This document shows, piece after piece, positions 1-9,700 of a stretch of DNA of 64,000 nucleotides. How positions within the stretch are numbered: the first letter of the stretch is position 1; each line of letters starts with the position of its first letter. The DNA is taken from contig NZ_FOUX01000006.1 in the NCBI RefSeq assembly GCF_900114995.1, forward strand, positions 372,001-436,000. The letters are read 5' to 3'. This stretch comes from Chitinophaga sp. YR627 (GTDB lineage Bacteria; Bacteroidota; Bacteroidia; Chitinophagales; Chitinophagaceae). Both the position numbers and the translations under genes were made by a program. Below the pieces are notes generated by a model. It was not told the DNA's origin and did no database searches. It worked only from the letters and a program-made list of their open reading frames with translations.

Positions 1-2
1 GT

Positions 3-1523
3 TTCTCTCCGGCATTGGGTGCATTCATCATGGGGTCTATTCTTGCCGAAACAACACAGGCGGAAAAGATAGAACATCTCATTAAACCGGTAAAAGAGCT
101 CTTTGGGGCCATTTTCTTTGTCTCGGTGGGTATGTTGATCGATCCGGCCATGCTGATCAAATATGCCCTTCCCGTGGCGATTATTACGCTGGTGACACTG
201 GCAGGTAAAACCCTCAGCACCTGTATAGGGGCATTGCTTTCAGGTCAGCCTTTAAAAACGTCTGTACAGGCAGGTATGAGTCTTGCGCAGATAGGGGAGT
301 TCTCATTCATTATTGCACAGCTGGGTCTGTCTTTAAAAGTAACGAGTGATTTCCTGTATCCGGTAGCGGTAGCCGTATCGGCGGTGACAACATTCACCAC
401 GCCTTATATGATACGTTTGTCGGCGCCGTTTTACGAGAAGCTTGCAGGGGTATTACCACATCGCTGGAAGACTTCCCTCAACCGTTATAGCGCAGCTACA
501 CAGACAATTTCTGTAGTCAGTGACTGGAAACAGCTGTTGCGTTCCTATGTGGTGAATATGACGATCTATGCCGTAGTGATCCTGGCAATCACATTGCTGT
601 CATATTATTACCTGCTGCCATTTATCAATGTCAAGTTCAACGGTTATAACTGGGGGCGTATAGCCAGTGCATTGATCACACTGATATTGCTGATGCCTTT
701 TCTATGGGCACTGGCATTGCGGAATATCAGTAGTCAGGCGTCTTCCAATATATGGGAGCAGAAGAAGTATCGTGGACCGTTATTGCTGGTACGTTTTTCC
801 AGAATGATACTGGCTGTGTTCCTGATCGGTTTCTTTATAGATCGCTTCTTCTCGTATTCAATAGCCGTACTGGTGACAGCGGGTATCATTGCTTTGATCC
901 TTGTGTTAAGACATAAGATCCAGACGTTTTATACTACGATTGAAGAACGTTTCTTTTCCAATTTCAATGCACGCGAAGCTAAAGTCGGCAACATTAATAA
1001 GTATGTGCTCGCTCCCTGGCATGCGCATCTTGCTGTGGCAGAGATACGTCCTTTATCGCCGGTAGCAGGTAAGACTTTGCTCGAATTAGCTTTACGTGAA
1101 AACTTCGGGATAAACATTGCGTTAATCAACAGAAGTGGACAGAAGATCTATGCACCGGATAAATATGAAAGACTGTTTCCTGGCGATATTATCACGGGAA
1201 TTGGCACCGATGAACAACTGGAAAAGTTCAACAGTTTTCTCGAACCACTCTCAGTAGATGCCGATGCACAGCCGCAGGATACGGATCCGATCGCTTTGCG
1301 GCAATTCCTGATAGGTAAACAATCACGTCTTTCCAACAAGACTATACGTGAACTCGGTATACGTGAACGCACCCGCGGAATCGTACTGGGCGTGGAAAGA
1401 CAGGGAAGAAGGATCTTAAATCCGGAGTCGGGAATGCACTTGCTGGAGGGTGATATTGTCTGGATTGCGGGAAGCGGGAAGAAATTAAATGCATTTATAA
1501 AAGAGCAGCAGGGTGCTAATTAA
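3..1523 (+). CDS. Cation/proton antiporter, CPA2 (Kef-like) family, C-terminal part
   Basis: Inner-membrane monovalent cation:H+ antiporter, truncated by the window's left edge; the reading frame is open from base 3 with no start codon needed. The visible part begins inside the exchanger domain with the segment SPALGAFIMGSILAET, followed by several hydrophobic helices (to about residue 145), then a second membrane block (about 175-310). The cytosolic tail carries two consecutive RCK_C/TrkA_C-like domains (about residues 335-415 and 420-500), each ending in the typical pattern of a Gly-Asp turn (FPGDIITGIG and LEGDIVWIAG). Such domains usually gate transport by binding ligands. A terminator follows at 1553. 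The family call is firm; the transported ion (K+ or Na+) cannot be told. Confidence 0.9.
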   Translation, partial: FSPALGAFIMGSILAETTQAEKIEHLIKPVKELFGAIFFVSVGMLIDPAMLIKYALPVAIITLVTLAGKTLSTCIGALLSGQPLKTSVQAGMSLAQIGEFSFIIAQLGLSLKVTSDFLYPVAVAVSAVTTFTTPYMIRLSAPFYEKLAGVLPHRWKTSLNRYSAATQTISVVSDWKQLLRSYVVNMTIYAVVILAITLLSYYYLLPFINVKFNGYNWGRIASALITLILLMPFLWALALRNISSQASSNIWEQKKYRGPLLLVRFSRMILAVFLIGFFIDRFFSYSIAVLVTAGIIALILVLRHKIQTFYTTIEERFFSNFNAREAKVGNINKYVLAPWHAHLAVAEIRPLSPVAGKTLLELALRENFGINIALINRSGQKIYAPDKYERLFPGDIITGIGTDEQLEKFNSFLEPLSVDADAQPQDTDPIALRQFLIGKQSRLSNKTIRELGIRERTRGIVLGVERQGRRILNPESGMHLLEGDIVWIAGSGKKLNAFIKEQQGAN

Positions 1524-1552
1524 CAGACACTGATGCCGCAACATCTCCGCAG

Positions 1553-1590
1553 CAGGGCAGGCCTCAAAGGCTTGCCCTGTCTTGCTTTTA
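1553..1590 (+). terminator. Rho-independent terminator after the antiporter
   Basis: An 11-nt stem (CAGGGCAGGCC at 1553-1563 with GGCTTGCCCTG at 1569-1579, one G-U-type mismatch) with a 5-nt loop, followed by a T-rich stretch. Confidence 0.75.
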
Positions 1591-1606
1591 GCCGCTGCAC
1601 ATTTGC

Positions 1607-1639
1607 TTTGTTTACGTTTAGCAGTGATAGTAATATTTG
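1607..1639 (+). promoter_or_regulatory. Candidate promoter for the M57-like protease gene
   Basis: TTTG at 1607-1610, 21 nt, then AATATTTG at 1632-1639, one base off the Bacteroidota TAnnTTTG element. It would give a leader of about 75 nt before the start at 1722. Confidence 0.4.
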
Positions 1640-1721
1640 TTTTTGCATTCCATTTTTATTGTAAATTGAATTTATCTGTCAGCGAGCTCTTTTTTTACCC
1701 TCAAATAAAAACCACTTAAGT

Positions 1722-2495
1722 ATGAAAAAGAAAACCCAGTCAATCTATGTGCGTCAAATTCATTTTCTTTTCCTCGCATTGTCAATGTTCCTCTTTGCAT
1801 GTAGCAAAGACAAGATCGCAACAGAAGCTAAGCCAGCTGAAGACAAACTGGTAAGTTACCTGGAAAGGTTAGGTTTCCAGAAAGAGAACATCGAGCTGAA
1901 AGGTGACACCTACATCATCGACGGCGATGTACTCATTACAAAAGCTGAACTGGCCAAACGTGCAGCTAACGAAGACAAAACAAGCGGTATCGCAGGTACT
2001 GAACACTGGAGAGGTACTTACATTATCAGTAATGCCTACAACTCCAATGTAAGACTGTACATTGATCCGGCTGTACCTACTGCCTGGAGAACTGCTATCC
2101 AGGGTGCTGTTAACAACTGGAATGCTGTTAATGGTACCAGACTGGGTATGTCTATCGTGACCTCACAGGCTAACTCTGACACAAGAGTTTTCATGGGCTT
2201 TGAATCTGCCAACTGGATCGCACGTGCTTACCTGCCAGGCTCTAACAGCCGTCCGGGTGTAAGCGTTGAGATCAACAGTAACTACAACAGTCTGCCTGCC
2301 AGCCAGAAACTGTTCGCTATCACTCACGAACTGGGTCACACGATCGGTTTCTATCACACTAACCAGAACCAGGGTATCTTCATCTCTGGTACGCCTAGTG
2401 TTGATGCGAATTCTGTAATGAACTCTTTTGTGTTGAACTGGAACGGCTTCACCGCTGGTGACGTTCTGGCAACACAGATCCTGTATCCACAGTAA
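1722..2495 (+). CDS. Secreted lipoprotein zinc metalloprotease, M57-like
   Basis: Predicted exported zinc peptidase of 257 aa. The N-terminus has a basic start, a hydrophobic stretch and a lipobox (LFAC, Cys about residue 27), so it is probably a lipoprotein. The metzincin-type zinc site HELGHTIGFYH lies near residue 208-218: three His ligands and the catalytic Glu. The sequence between (YIDPAVPTAWRTAIQGAVNNWNA) is typical of the M57 'dual-action HEIGH' peptidase family of Bacteroidota. A Met in SVMNSF downstream fits a Met-turn. Substrate unknown. It is monocistronic, between two terminators, and is convergent with the next gene. Confidence 0.85.
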   Translation: MKKKTQSIYVRQIHFLFLALSMFLFACSKDKIATEAKPAEDKLVSYLERLGFQKENIELKGDTYIIDGDVLITKAELAKRAANEDKTSGIAGTEHWRGTYIISNAYNSNVRLYIDPAVPTAWRTAIQGAVNNWNAVNGTRLGMSIVTSQANSDTRVFMGFESANWIARAYLPGSNSRPGVSVEINSNYNSLPASQKLFAITHELGHTIGFYHTNQNQGIFISGTPSVDANSVMNSFVLNWNGFTAGDVLATQILYPQ

Positions 2496-2528
2496 TCAAT
2501 ACCGTGCATACAAAGGGATTTAAAATGA

Positions 2529-2567
2529 GAACACCCGGCAGGCTTTCGCCCGTCGGGTGTTCTTTTA
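2529..2567. terminator. Terminator between convergent genes
   Basis: Strong hairpin: GAACACCCGGCAGGC (2529-2543) pairs with GCCCGTCGGGTGTTC (2548-2562) around a TTTC loop, followed by TTTTA. It ends the protease transcript and may also serve the minus-strand gene. Confidence 0.8.
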
Positions 2568-2581
2568 TTGCGCGTTGACCA

Positions 2582-3394
2582 TTACCAGCTCCACTCCAGT
2601 TCTGTCACCACTGTTTCGCCTGCCTCCGCATAAGTCGTTGTGATCTGCTTCGGGTAGGCTTCTTCATTGTAAGCATATTTATATTGGTTCACAATATTGT
2701 TACTGCCCGTAACAGGTGTGATGGTCTCTGTTATGATATTATTCGCAGAAAGATTGACTGCTGCAATGTCCACCAGGTAAGGCAGTACCGGAATGCTATG
2801 CTGTGCATTCGGGTGATCGTCATATGTGTAAGTGGTTGTAGACGCCTTTGTAAAAGGCAGTTTTTTATTCACGCGTCCCATATTATCCACGCTGACGATA
2901 TTCCCTTTTATATCCCAGGTGTAGAACTGACAACTATTATTTTCAAAGGCGAGTCCATCCTGTGTATCATTAAAGAAATAACGGGCAGTGATTTGTCCGC
3001 TACCATTATACACCAGTGAGTCATAGCTATGTACCAGTCCATCCAGGTAATAAATGATCCTCCGGATATTCCCTTTCTCTGAATAGTCATAGGAGGCAAA
3101 GAGGGTAGGCGCATGTGAGGATTCATCATCTGTAACAAATGTCTTTACAAGGCGCCCGTTTTTATACACCGGTATACGGGTCGTGGTATAACTCCCTTCT
3201 TCTGTCTTATAGGTGGTAAGCAGTTCAGCTACCGTTTTATCCTCATTATAGGAAATAACGGTTCTATCGGTAGCAGTGGTGATGCCACGCAGGCGCATTC
3301 TGCCTTTATCGGCTGGAGAACGAAAAGCACTGACAGTGATACCTGCCAGCAATAAGGCCGCTACAATACGACCCCTGGTAAAGTTAATTGGCAT
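2582..3394 (-). CDS. Secreted hypothetical protein with YD/RHS-like repeats
   Basis: 270 aa with an N-terminal signal sequence (basic MPINFTRGR, then a hydrophobic segment to about residue 23). The body has repeated Tyr-Asp/beta-strand patterns (YDYSEKGNI, YNGSGQI, YTWDIKGNIVSVDN, YTYDDHPNA) as in the DUF4595/YD-repeat-like envelope proteins of Bacteroidota. No catalytic motif is visible. Probably periplasmic or surface-exposed; function unknown. It is transcribed alone, away from cheR. Confidence 0.6.
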   Translation of the reverse strand: MPINFTRGRIVAALLLAGITVSAFRSPADKGRMRLRGITTATDRTVISYNEDKTVAELLTTYKTEEGSYTTTRIPVYKNGRLVKTFVTDDESSHAPTLFASYDYSEKGNIRRIIYYLDGLVHSYDSLVYNGSGQITARYFFNDTQDGLAFENNSCQFYTWDIKGNIVSVDNMGRVNKKLPFTKASTTTYTYDDHPNAQHSIPVLPYLVDIAAVNLSANNIITETITPVTGSNNIVNQYKYAYNEEAYPKQITTTYAEAGETVVTELEWSW

Positions 3395-3643
3395 AAGTTG
3401 GCATTGACCTGATACGGAATAGTTACTCTAAAGAATCACATTGACAATAAGATAAACTAAAGATAGTAAAATTTCATTATATATACGTATTGTTGAAAAA
3501 GTTGGATGTGGGAATTAGGTTAACAGGTCGTTAATGGCTATACGCCTTACTTTATACTGCAATATGAGGCTATAACCATATACGATTATTGAAATGCCAG
3601 AAAACTTTGCGAACTTACAGCGGCAAAACAGAACGACTACGCA

Positions 3644-4477
3644 ATGATGGATAGCCTACGCCATTTGAAGGATGAGGATGTTTTAGTACTGTTAAATGAC
3701 TTGCTGGAGCAGTATGGATATGATTTTACAGATTATTCATTCGCCTCAGTAAAACGCAGGTTGCAGCGTGTGTATAGTGCAGACAGATTCCCCAGTTTTG
3801 CCGAGTTCCGCTACAGGGTGAAATCAGACCCCGAATATCTTATCTATCTCATGGAACAGATCACGGTCAATGTAACAGAAATGTTCAGGGACCCTCATTT
3901 CTTTGAGATCCTCCGTAAACAGGTGCTGCCGGTGCTGGCTACTTATCCGCTGATCAGGATATGGCATGCAGGTTGCTCAACAGGAGAGGAGGTCTATTCC
4001 ATGGCGATCCTGCTCGATGAACTGAACCTGTTGCATAAATCTGTTATTTATGCTACGGATATCAATGAAAGCGTACTGGAGAAGGCCCGTAAGGGAATCT
4101 TCCCTTTGCAGCATATGCAGCAGTATTCGCAGAACTACCTGGCTTCCGGCGGACAGCAGGAATTTTCGGCTTACTATGCCGCCAATTACGAATACGCGAA
4201 GTTCACTGACAGGTTACGTGAGAAGATCATTTTTGCGGCGCATAACCTCGTGACAGACCACTCCTTCAACGAGTTTCAGCTGATCATCTGCCGGAATGTA
4301 CTGATCTATTTTAATAAGGAATTGCAGGATAAAGTATTACATCTTTTTAGCGATAGTCTGGAACAACTGGGATTCATGGCATTAGGCGCTAAAGAAACGC
4401 TCCGCTTTACCACGGTAGCCCCATTATTCAAACCATTTGCAAACAAAGAAAAGATCTGGAGAAAAATTTCGACATGA
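3644..4477 (+). CDS. cheR: CheR-type protein-glutamate methyltransferase
   Basis: SAM-dependent methyltransferase that methylates glutamates of chemoreceptor-like proteins. The 277-aa protein has the usual two-domain layout: an N-terminal helical domain (about 1-75, including SVKRRLQRV) and the catalytic domain (about 85-277) with the SAM loop HAGCSTGEEVYS, the acidic ATDIN strand end, and ICRNVLIYF. Full length for the family. The stop overlaps the cheB-like start (ATGA), so the two are translationally coupled. No cheA, cheW or receptor gene lies nearby, so the pair probably works in a non-flagellar signalling pathway with the hybrid kinase next door. The start may be either of two adjacent Met codons at 3644/3647. 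Confidence 0.9.
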   Translation: MMDSLRHLKDEDVLVLLNDLLEQYGYDFTDYSFASVKRRLQRVYSADRFPSFAEFRYRVKSDPEYLIYLMEQITVNVTEMFRDPHFFEILRKQVLPVLATYPLIRIWHAGCSTGEEVYSMAILLDELNLLHKSVIYATDINESVLEKARKGIFPLQHMQQYSQNYLASGGQQEFSAYYAANYEYAKFTDRLREKIIFAAHNLVTDHSFNEFQLIICRNVLIYFNKELQDKVLHLFSDSLEQLGFMALGAKETLRFTTVAPLFKPFANKEKIWRKIST

Positions 4478-5040
4478 CGGCTCTTCCCAAACTACTGGTG
4501 ATAGGTGGCTCAGCAGGGAGTCTTGATGTGCTGTTGCAGCTGTTGCCGGAACTGGAATCGCAATGGCCGCTGGCAATGATCATCGTATTACATCGTAAGA
4601 ATGATAACGATACGTTGTTGACAGAATTGCTGTCGGCCAAAACGGTATTGCCTGTAAAAGATGCGGAAGAGAAGGATGTGCTGATGCCGGGATGTATCTA
4701 TGTGGCGCCTTCAGATTATCATTTACTGATAGAGCCTGATGGCTCACTTACGCTGGATGCCTCGGAAAAGGTACATTATAGCCGTCCGAGTATTGACGTT
4801 ACCTTTATGTCGGCAGCAGAGGTATTTGCTGCCCGTTTATATTGCATCCTCCTGTCAGGTGCTAATATGGATGGTTCTGAAGGTTTGCAGGCTGTTCATG
4901 ATCTGGGAGGCTTTACGGCCGTACAGGATCCTGCCAACGCAGAAGTGGCTTTTATGCCCCGGCATGCGATGAACAATGTCCCGGTAGATAAAGTCTTAAA
5001 TATCCGTGAACTGGTGGCCTTTGTAAAAGCCCTCCGTTAA
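4474..5040 (+). CDS. Stand-alone CheB-type methylesterase domain protein
   Basis: 188-aa protein consisting only of the CheB catalytic domain: it lacks the N-terminal receiver of classical CheB, so its activity is not directly phospho-controlled. The serine-histidine-aspartate triad is visible in GGSAGS (about residue 10-15), VLHRK (about 38) and SGANMDGSEG (about 128-137). It would remove methyl groups, or deamidate glutamine, on receptor-like partners, opposing CheR. It overlaps cheR by 4 nt. Regulation by the adjacent receiver-kinase is an inference from position only. Confidence 0.9.
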   Translation: MTALPKLLVIGGSAGSLDVLLQLLPELESQWPLAMIIVLHRKNDNDTLLTELLSAKTVLPVKDAEEKDVLMPGCIYVAPSDYHLLIEPDGSLTLDASEKVHYSRPSIDVTFMSAAEVFAARLYCILLSGANMDGSEGLQAVHDLGGFTAVQDPANAEVAFMPRHAMNNVPVDKVLNIRELVAFVKALR

Positions 5041-5043
5041 GCG

Positions 5044-6624
5044 TTAGCTGACCATCTGCCGTTGTTCCAACGGTAACACGATGATAAACGTCGCCCCTTC
5101 ATTTTCCTTACTGCTGGCGCCAATGATGCCCTGATGTCTTTCCACTACTTTCTTCGCGATGGCCAGTCCGATACCCGTTCCTTCATACACCTCATGACTA
5201 TGCAGCCGCTGAAACAGCGTAAAGATCTTCGGTAGATATAGCTCGTTAAATCCGATACCATTATCACTGATGGTGATCCGGCAATAGGCCCCTTCTTCAG
5301 CAGGCTGACTGTCAAATTCTTTTTCTTCCACCCGTTCTGCATGGATCCGGATACAGGGTGCTACTCCCTCACGACTGAACTTCAAAGCATTACTGATGAT
5401 GTTCTGTAAGGCCTGTCTGATCTGTCCCGGTACGGCTTCCAATACCGGAAACTCGTTGGCCGTGATCTCTGCACAGGCATCCCGCACAGAGAGTTCCAGG
5501 TCCGCCAGTATTTCTTTGATGATGACGTTGATGTTCACCGGTTCAAAGGACACGTCGGCAGAAAGTCTGGAATAGCGCAGCAGGTCGTTGATCAGCCTCG
5601 TCATACGTTCTGAAGAACTGACAATGCGTTCCATATACTGCATGGCGTCCGGATTGGTACCGATATGCCGGTCACGCAGAATAGTGCCGAACAACTGTAT
5701 TTTACGCAGGGGCTCTTTCAGGTCATGAGAAGCGACGGAAGCAAACTGCTGCAACTCGTGGTTACTGGCTTCCAGGGCCTGGTTCATCTCCTGTAGTTCG
5801 TGCGTACGTTCTATGACCCTTTGTTCCAGTATTTCGTTGGCCTGTTTCTGATGGGCAATATCTGTAAAGGTACCTACCCATTTCACGATCTGACCATCTT
5901 CTTCCAGGGGGATCGCCCTGAGCAGGTGGCAACGGAAATGGTTGTGGAGCCGGTGATGGAGATAGACTTCCTTCTCCAGTGGCAGTCCTGCTTTGATCGC
6001 ATGCTCCCATACAGAGATGGGCGACTGTTCGTGATCGTATGTGACAGGGAATTGTCCGAGAGAAGGGGAGTAATGGAACCAGAAGCGGTTCGCATATTCT
6101 ACCGCACCATCCGCCCGGGCCGTAAAGGCTACCTGAGGTAATGATTCGAGAATGGAATGCTGCTCCTGCACCTTGGCATTCAGGGCTGCCTGCGCACGTT
6201 TACGCACTTCTACTTCCTGTTGAAGAGAGGCGTGCATTACCTGTAATTGCCGGTTTTGCTCGTATAGACGGATAAAGGTTTTCACCTTCATCAGCAGGAT
6301 ATCCGGGTCGACGGGTTTGGTAATATAGTCCAATCCGCCGGAGGCGTAACCTTTGGCAATAAACTTTTTGTCTTTATTGACTGCGGACAGGAAAAGGATA
6401 GGTACATCCTTTGCTTTACTGTAGCCGGAAATGGTTTCTGCAACTTCAAAGCCGTCCATACTGGGCATCTGTACATCCAGTATGATGAGCGCGTAGTTAT
6501 TCCTAAGTATCTTCTTTAATGCTTCTTCACCGGAAGACGCCGTATCCACTTCAAAATCATGCAATTCCAGGACTTTTCTCAGGGATAAGATGTTTTCCGG
6601 CTTATCATCTACAATTAATATCAT
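5044..6624 (-). CDS. Hybrid sensor: receiver - PAS - histidine kinase
   Basis: 526 aa, cytosolic (no membrane segment). Domain order: receiver (1-118; phospho-acceptor Asp50 in ILDVQMP, LFLSAVNK and ITKPVDPD switch segments), a coiled-coil linker, a PAS domain (about 155-265), a second coiled coil, then HisKA (H-box ASHDLKEPLRK, His300) and HATPase_c (N-box near IISNALKF, G1 DNGIGF, G2 GTGIGLAIAKK). This N-terminal-receiver kinase type is frequently found beside CheR/CheB in Bacteroidota. It is convergent with the cheR-cheB unit, with only 3 nt between stop codons. It has no partner output protein next to it. Confidence 0.92.
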   Translation of the reverse strand: MILIVDDKPENILSLRKVLELHDFEVDTASSGEEALKKILRNNYALIILDVQMPSMDGFEVAETISGYSKAKDVPILFLSAVNKDKKFIAKGYASGGLDYITKPVDPDILLMKVKTFIRLYEQNRQLQVMHASLQQEVEVRKRAQAALNAKVQEQHSILESLPQVAFTARADGAVEYANRFWFHYSPSLGQFPVTYDHEQSPISVWEHAIKAGLPLEKEVYLHHRLHNHFRCHLLRAIPLEEDGQIVKWVGTFTDIAHQKQANEILEQRVIERTHELQEMNQALEASNHELQQFASVASHDLKEPLRKIQLFGTILRDRHIGTNPDAMQYMERIVSSSERMTRLINDLLRYSRLSADVSFEPVNINVIIKEILADLELSVRDACAEITANEFPVLEAVPGQIRQALQNIISNALKFSREGVAPCIRIHAERVEEKEFDSQPAEEGAYCRITISDNGIGFNELYLPKIFTLFQRLHSHEVYEGTGIGLAIAKKVVERHQGIIGASSKENEGATFIIVLPLEQRQMVS

Positions 6625-6694
6625 TCTTATTTAATATAATTGGCTATAGGGATACCTCAAAAATCGTTCCGCCACACTGCTGTCCTTGTAAAAT

Positions 6695-6751
6695 GCGGAT
6701 GCGCGAATGTACGAATATCTCCTTTTGATATCCGTATATCCGCGCATCCGC
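6695..6751 (-). terminator. Long hairpin downstream of the efflux operon
   Basis: Two 26-nt arms (6695-6720 and 6726-6751) around a 5-nt loop, with about four mismatches. On the minus strand it is followed by ATTTTA. It fits a terminator for the RND-OMF gene and insulates the hybrid kinase downstream. Confidence 0.6.
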
Positions 6752-6783
6752 GTACAGTTATTTATTGTATAAATCCCTGGTTA

Positions 6784-9700
6784 TTATTGTTTTCCCCCGC
6801 CCAGGGCTCTGTACAGGGTAATAGTCCCCAACAATAATTCTTTTTTATTACCAGCCAGTGCCAGTTCTGCTTCCAGTACGCTTTTCTGTGCAGTGATCAC
6901 CTCGAGGTAATTGGCATAACCTGTGGCGTAAAGGACATTAGCTGTGGAAACACCGTTCTTCAGCATTTCTACTTCTGCTTCTTTCAGCGTATAGGCTTCC
7001 TGACCGTTCTGGATCTTGCCCAGTGCTGATATCACTTCCTGGTAGCCATTGATCACGCGCTGTCTGTAGTCATAAAAGGCAGACATACCTGCTGCTGTGG
7101 TGATATTATACTGTGAACGCAGTTGCTGCCTGTTCAGCAATGGTGCTGACAAGCCACCCAGCACCCCATAAGCCACAGAAGCAGGCGTATTGAACAGCGT
7201 ACCTGCATTAAAGGAATTCAGGCCCAGGTAAGGCGTAATATTCAGCGATGGGAGGAAAGATGCTTTCGCCGCATGAATGTCAGCTTTGGCGGCTTCCAGT
7301 TCGAGGGCCGCCTGTTGAATGTCTGGTCTGAGTGCCAGCATACCTGCCGGAACACCGGTTTGTGCAAACGGTGGTAATGGCATTGTCAGCAGGGCAGAAT
7401 CGCGTTTGATACTTTGCGGGAAACGCCCCAGCAGGGCATTGAGCTGATTCTCCAGTTCCAGCGTCTGTTGCCGGAGTCCCAGGGACATGCTACGGGTATT
7501 GAGTAATTGTGCATTGAACTGCTGTACTGCGAGTAAGGTCGCACGACCTGCCTCCTGCTGTATCTGTACGGTGGCCAGTGCGGACTCCTGCAAAGCGATA
7601 TTTCGCAGGATCACCTGTTGCTCATAATCCAGTACCATCAGCTGATAATACATGCCGGCTACCTGGGAGATCAGCTGTGTACCAATCAGCTGACGTCCCT
7701 GTTCGCTGGACATGAACCTCAGCATGGCGGCCTTTTTACGGCTACGCATTTTTCCCCAGAGATCTATTTCCCAGGAGCTGCGTAGTCCCACAAAGTAATC
7801 AGGTGTAGGTCCGGGTATTCTTTGTTTATCGTCAATATTCGGTGAAAGGTTCGTATCGTAGTTACCCACACCGTTCAGTGTATAATCACCCCAGCGATCT
7901 ACGCCAGCACTCACGACTGCATTCACTTCCGGTGTCCAGGCACGGCGGGCAGCCATCAGCTGGGCGCGGGCTGTTTCCATCCGCTGTGTTGCGATCAGCA
8001 TGTCGGTGTTATTGCGCAGCGCTGTATCGAGTAATTGTTGCAGCAGGGGATCGGTAAAGAACTGCTTATAAGATAAGGAGGCAATCGTAATGCTGTCGGC
8101 AGTCGCCACTTTGTTGCTGTCATTCACCGGATTGTTGAATGCGTGCGGTGTCTGCGGTGCGTCAGGGAAATTCACTTTGGAAGGCGTATAGCAGCCTGTC
8201 AGCACACCCGCTATCAATAACACTGTTAATGCGCCTGCTGCATGCTTGGGCGCCTGTGGTCTGATTTTCTTTTTACTGCCGATGGAGGCAAACAGCACAT
8301 ATAATCCCGGGATGATCAGTACGCCGAACACTGTTCCGATCAACATACCACCAGCAGCTGCTGTACCGATAGAACGGTTACCCATTGCGCCTGCGCCACT
8401 TGCCACACACAATGGTATCAGACCTGCAATGAATGCAAAAGAGGTCATCAGGATCGGCCGTAAACGGGATACCGCCCCTTCCTTGGCTGCTTCAAGTACA
8501 GAGAGTCCCTGTTTGGTGCGCAGGATCGCAAACTCCACGATCAGAATGGCATTTTTACCCAACAGTCCTATCAGCATGACCAGCGCTACCTGCGCGTAGA
8601 TATTGTTTTCCAGTCCGGCCATTTTCAATGTGATAAAGGCCCCGAATATACCAGCAGGAAGAGAAAGGATCACGGGTAAAGGCAAGAGGAAACTTTCATA
8701 CTGTGCCGCCAGCAACAGGTATACGAATAACAGACAGAGTGCAAAGACATAGACGGCCTGGTTACCTGATAAGATCTGTTCTCTCGTCATACCGCTCCAT
8801 TCAAAGGCAAAGCCACGTGGCAGCGATTTGGCGGCTACTTCTTCAATTGCCTTGATCGCATCACCACTACTGAAGCCCGGAGCTGCGTCACCATTGATCA
8901 TCGCAGCGGTGTACATATTATAGCGGGTCAGCTGTTCCGGACCATACACTCTTTCCATGCGGATAAAGTTGGAAAACGGCACCATTTCTCCTGCATCATT
9001 CTTTACATACAGGTGCATCACATCTTCCGGTTTCGTACGGTAACGGGGAGAGGCCTGTACCATCACTTTATACATTTGTCCGAAACGGATGAAGTTGGAG
9101 GCGTAGAAACTACCCAGCAGCGTTTGCAGGGTAGACATGGCATTCTCTATACTCACGCCTTTCTTCGCTGCCATCGCCTGGTCCACATGGATCATATACT
9201 GTGGGAAATCAGGGTCAAAGCTGGTAAATGCACTCCCTATTTCCTTACGTTTCTTCAGTTCGGTGATGAAGTTATTGGTAACATCAGCTGTTTGTCGCAG
9301 ATCACCACTACCACTACGGTCCAGCACACGCAATTCAAAACCACTTGAGTTACCAAAACCAGGTACGGTAGGAGGCGGGAAGAATTCAATACTTGCATCA
9401 CCGATGTTCCGTGTCTCTTTTTCCAGTGCCGCAATGATCTCTTTCACAGAGCGTTTGCGCTCTTCCCAGGGTTTCAGGTTGATCATACCCATGCCGTAGG
9501 AAGCACCTGCTACATCATTCACCAGACTAAATCCCGCCAGGGTAGATACAGATTCTCCTTCCGGCAGACGCGCAGCGATCTGTTGCACCTGATCGAGTAC
9601 TGCTTCTGTACGGGAAACGGTAGCTCCGGCAGGCGTTGTTACGTTTACATAGATCATCCCCTGATCTTCTGAAGGAATGAATCCACCTGGCAGAATGGCG

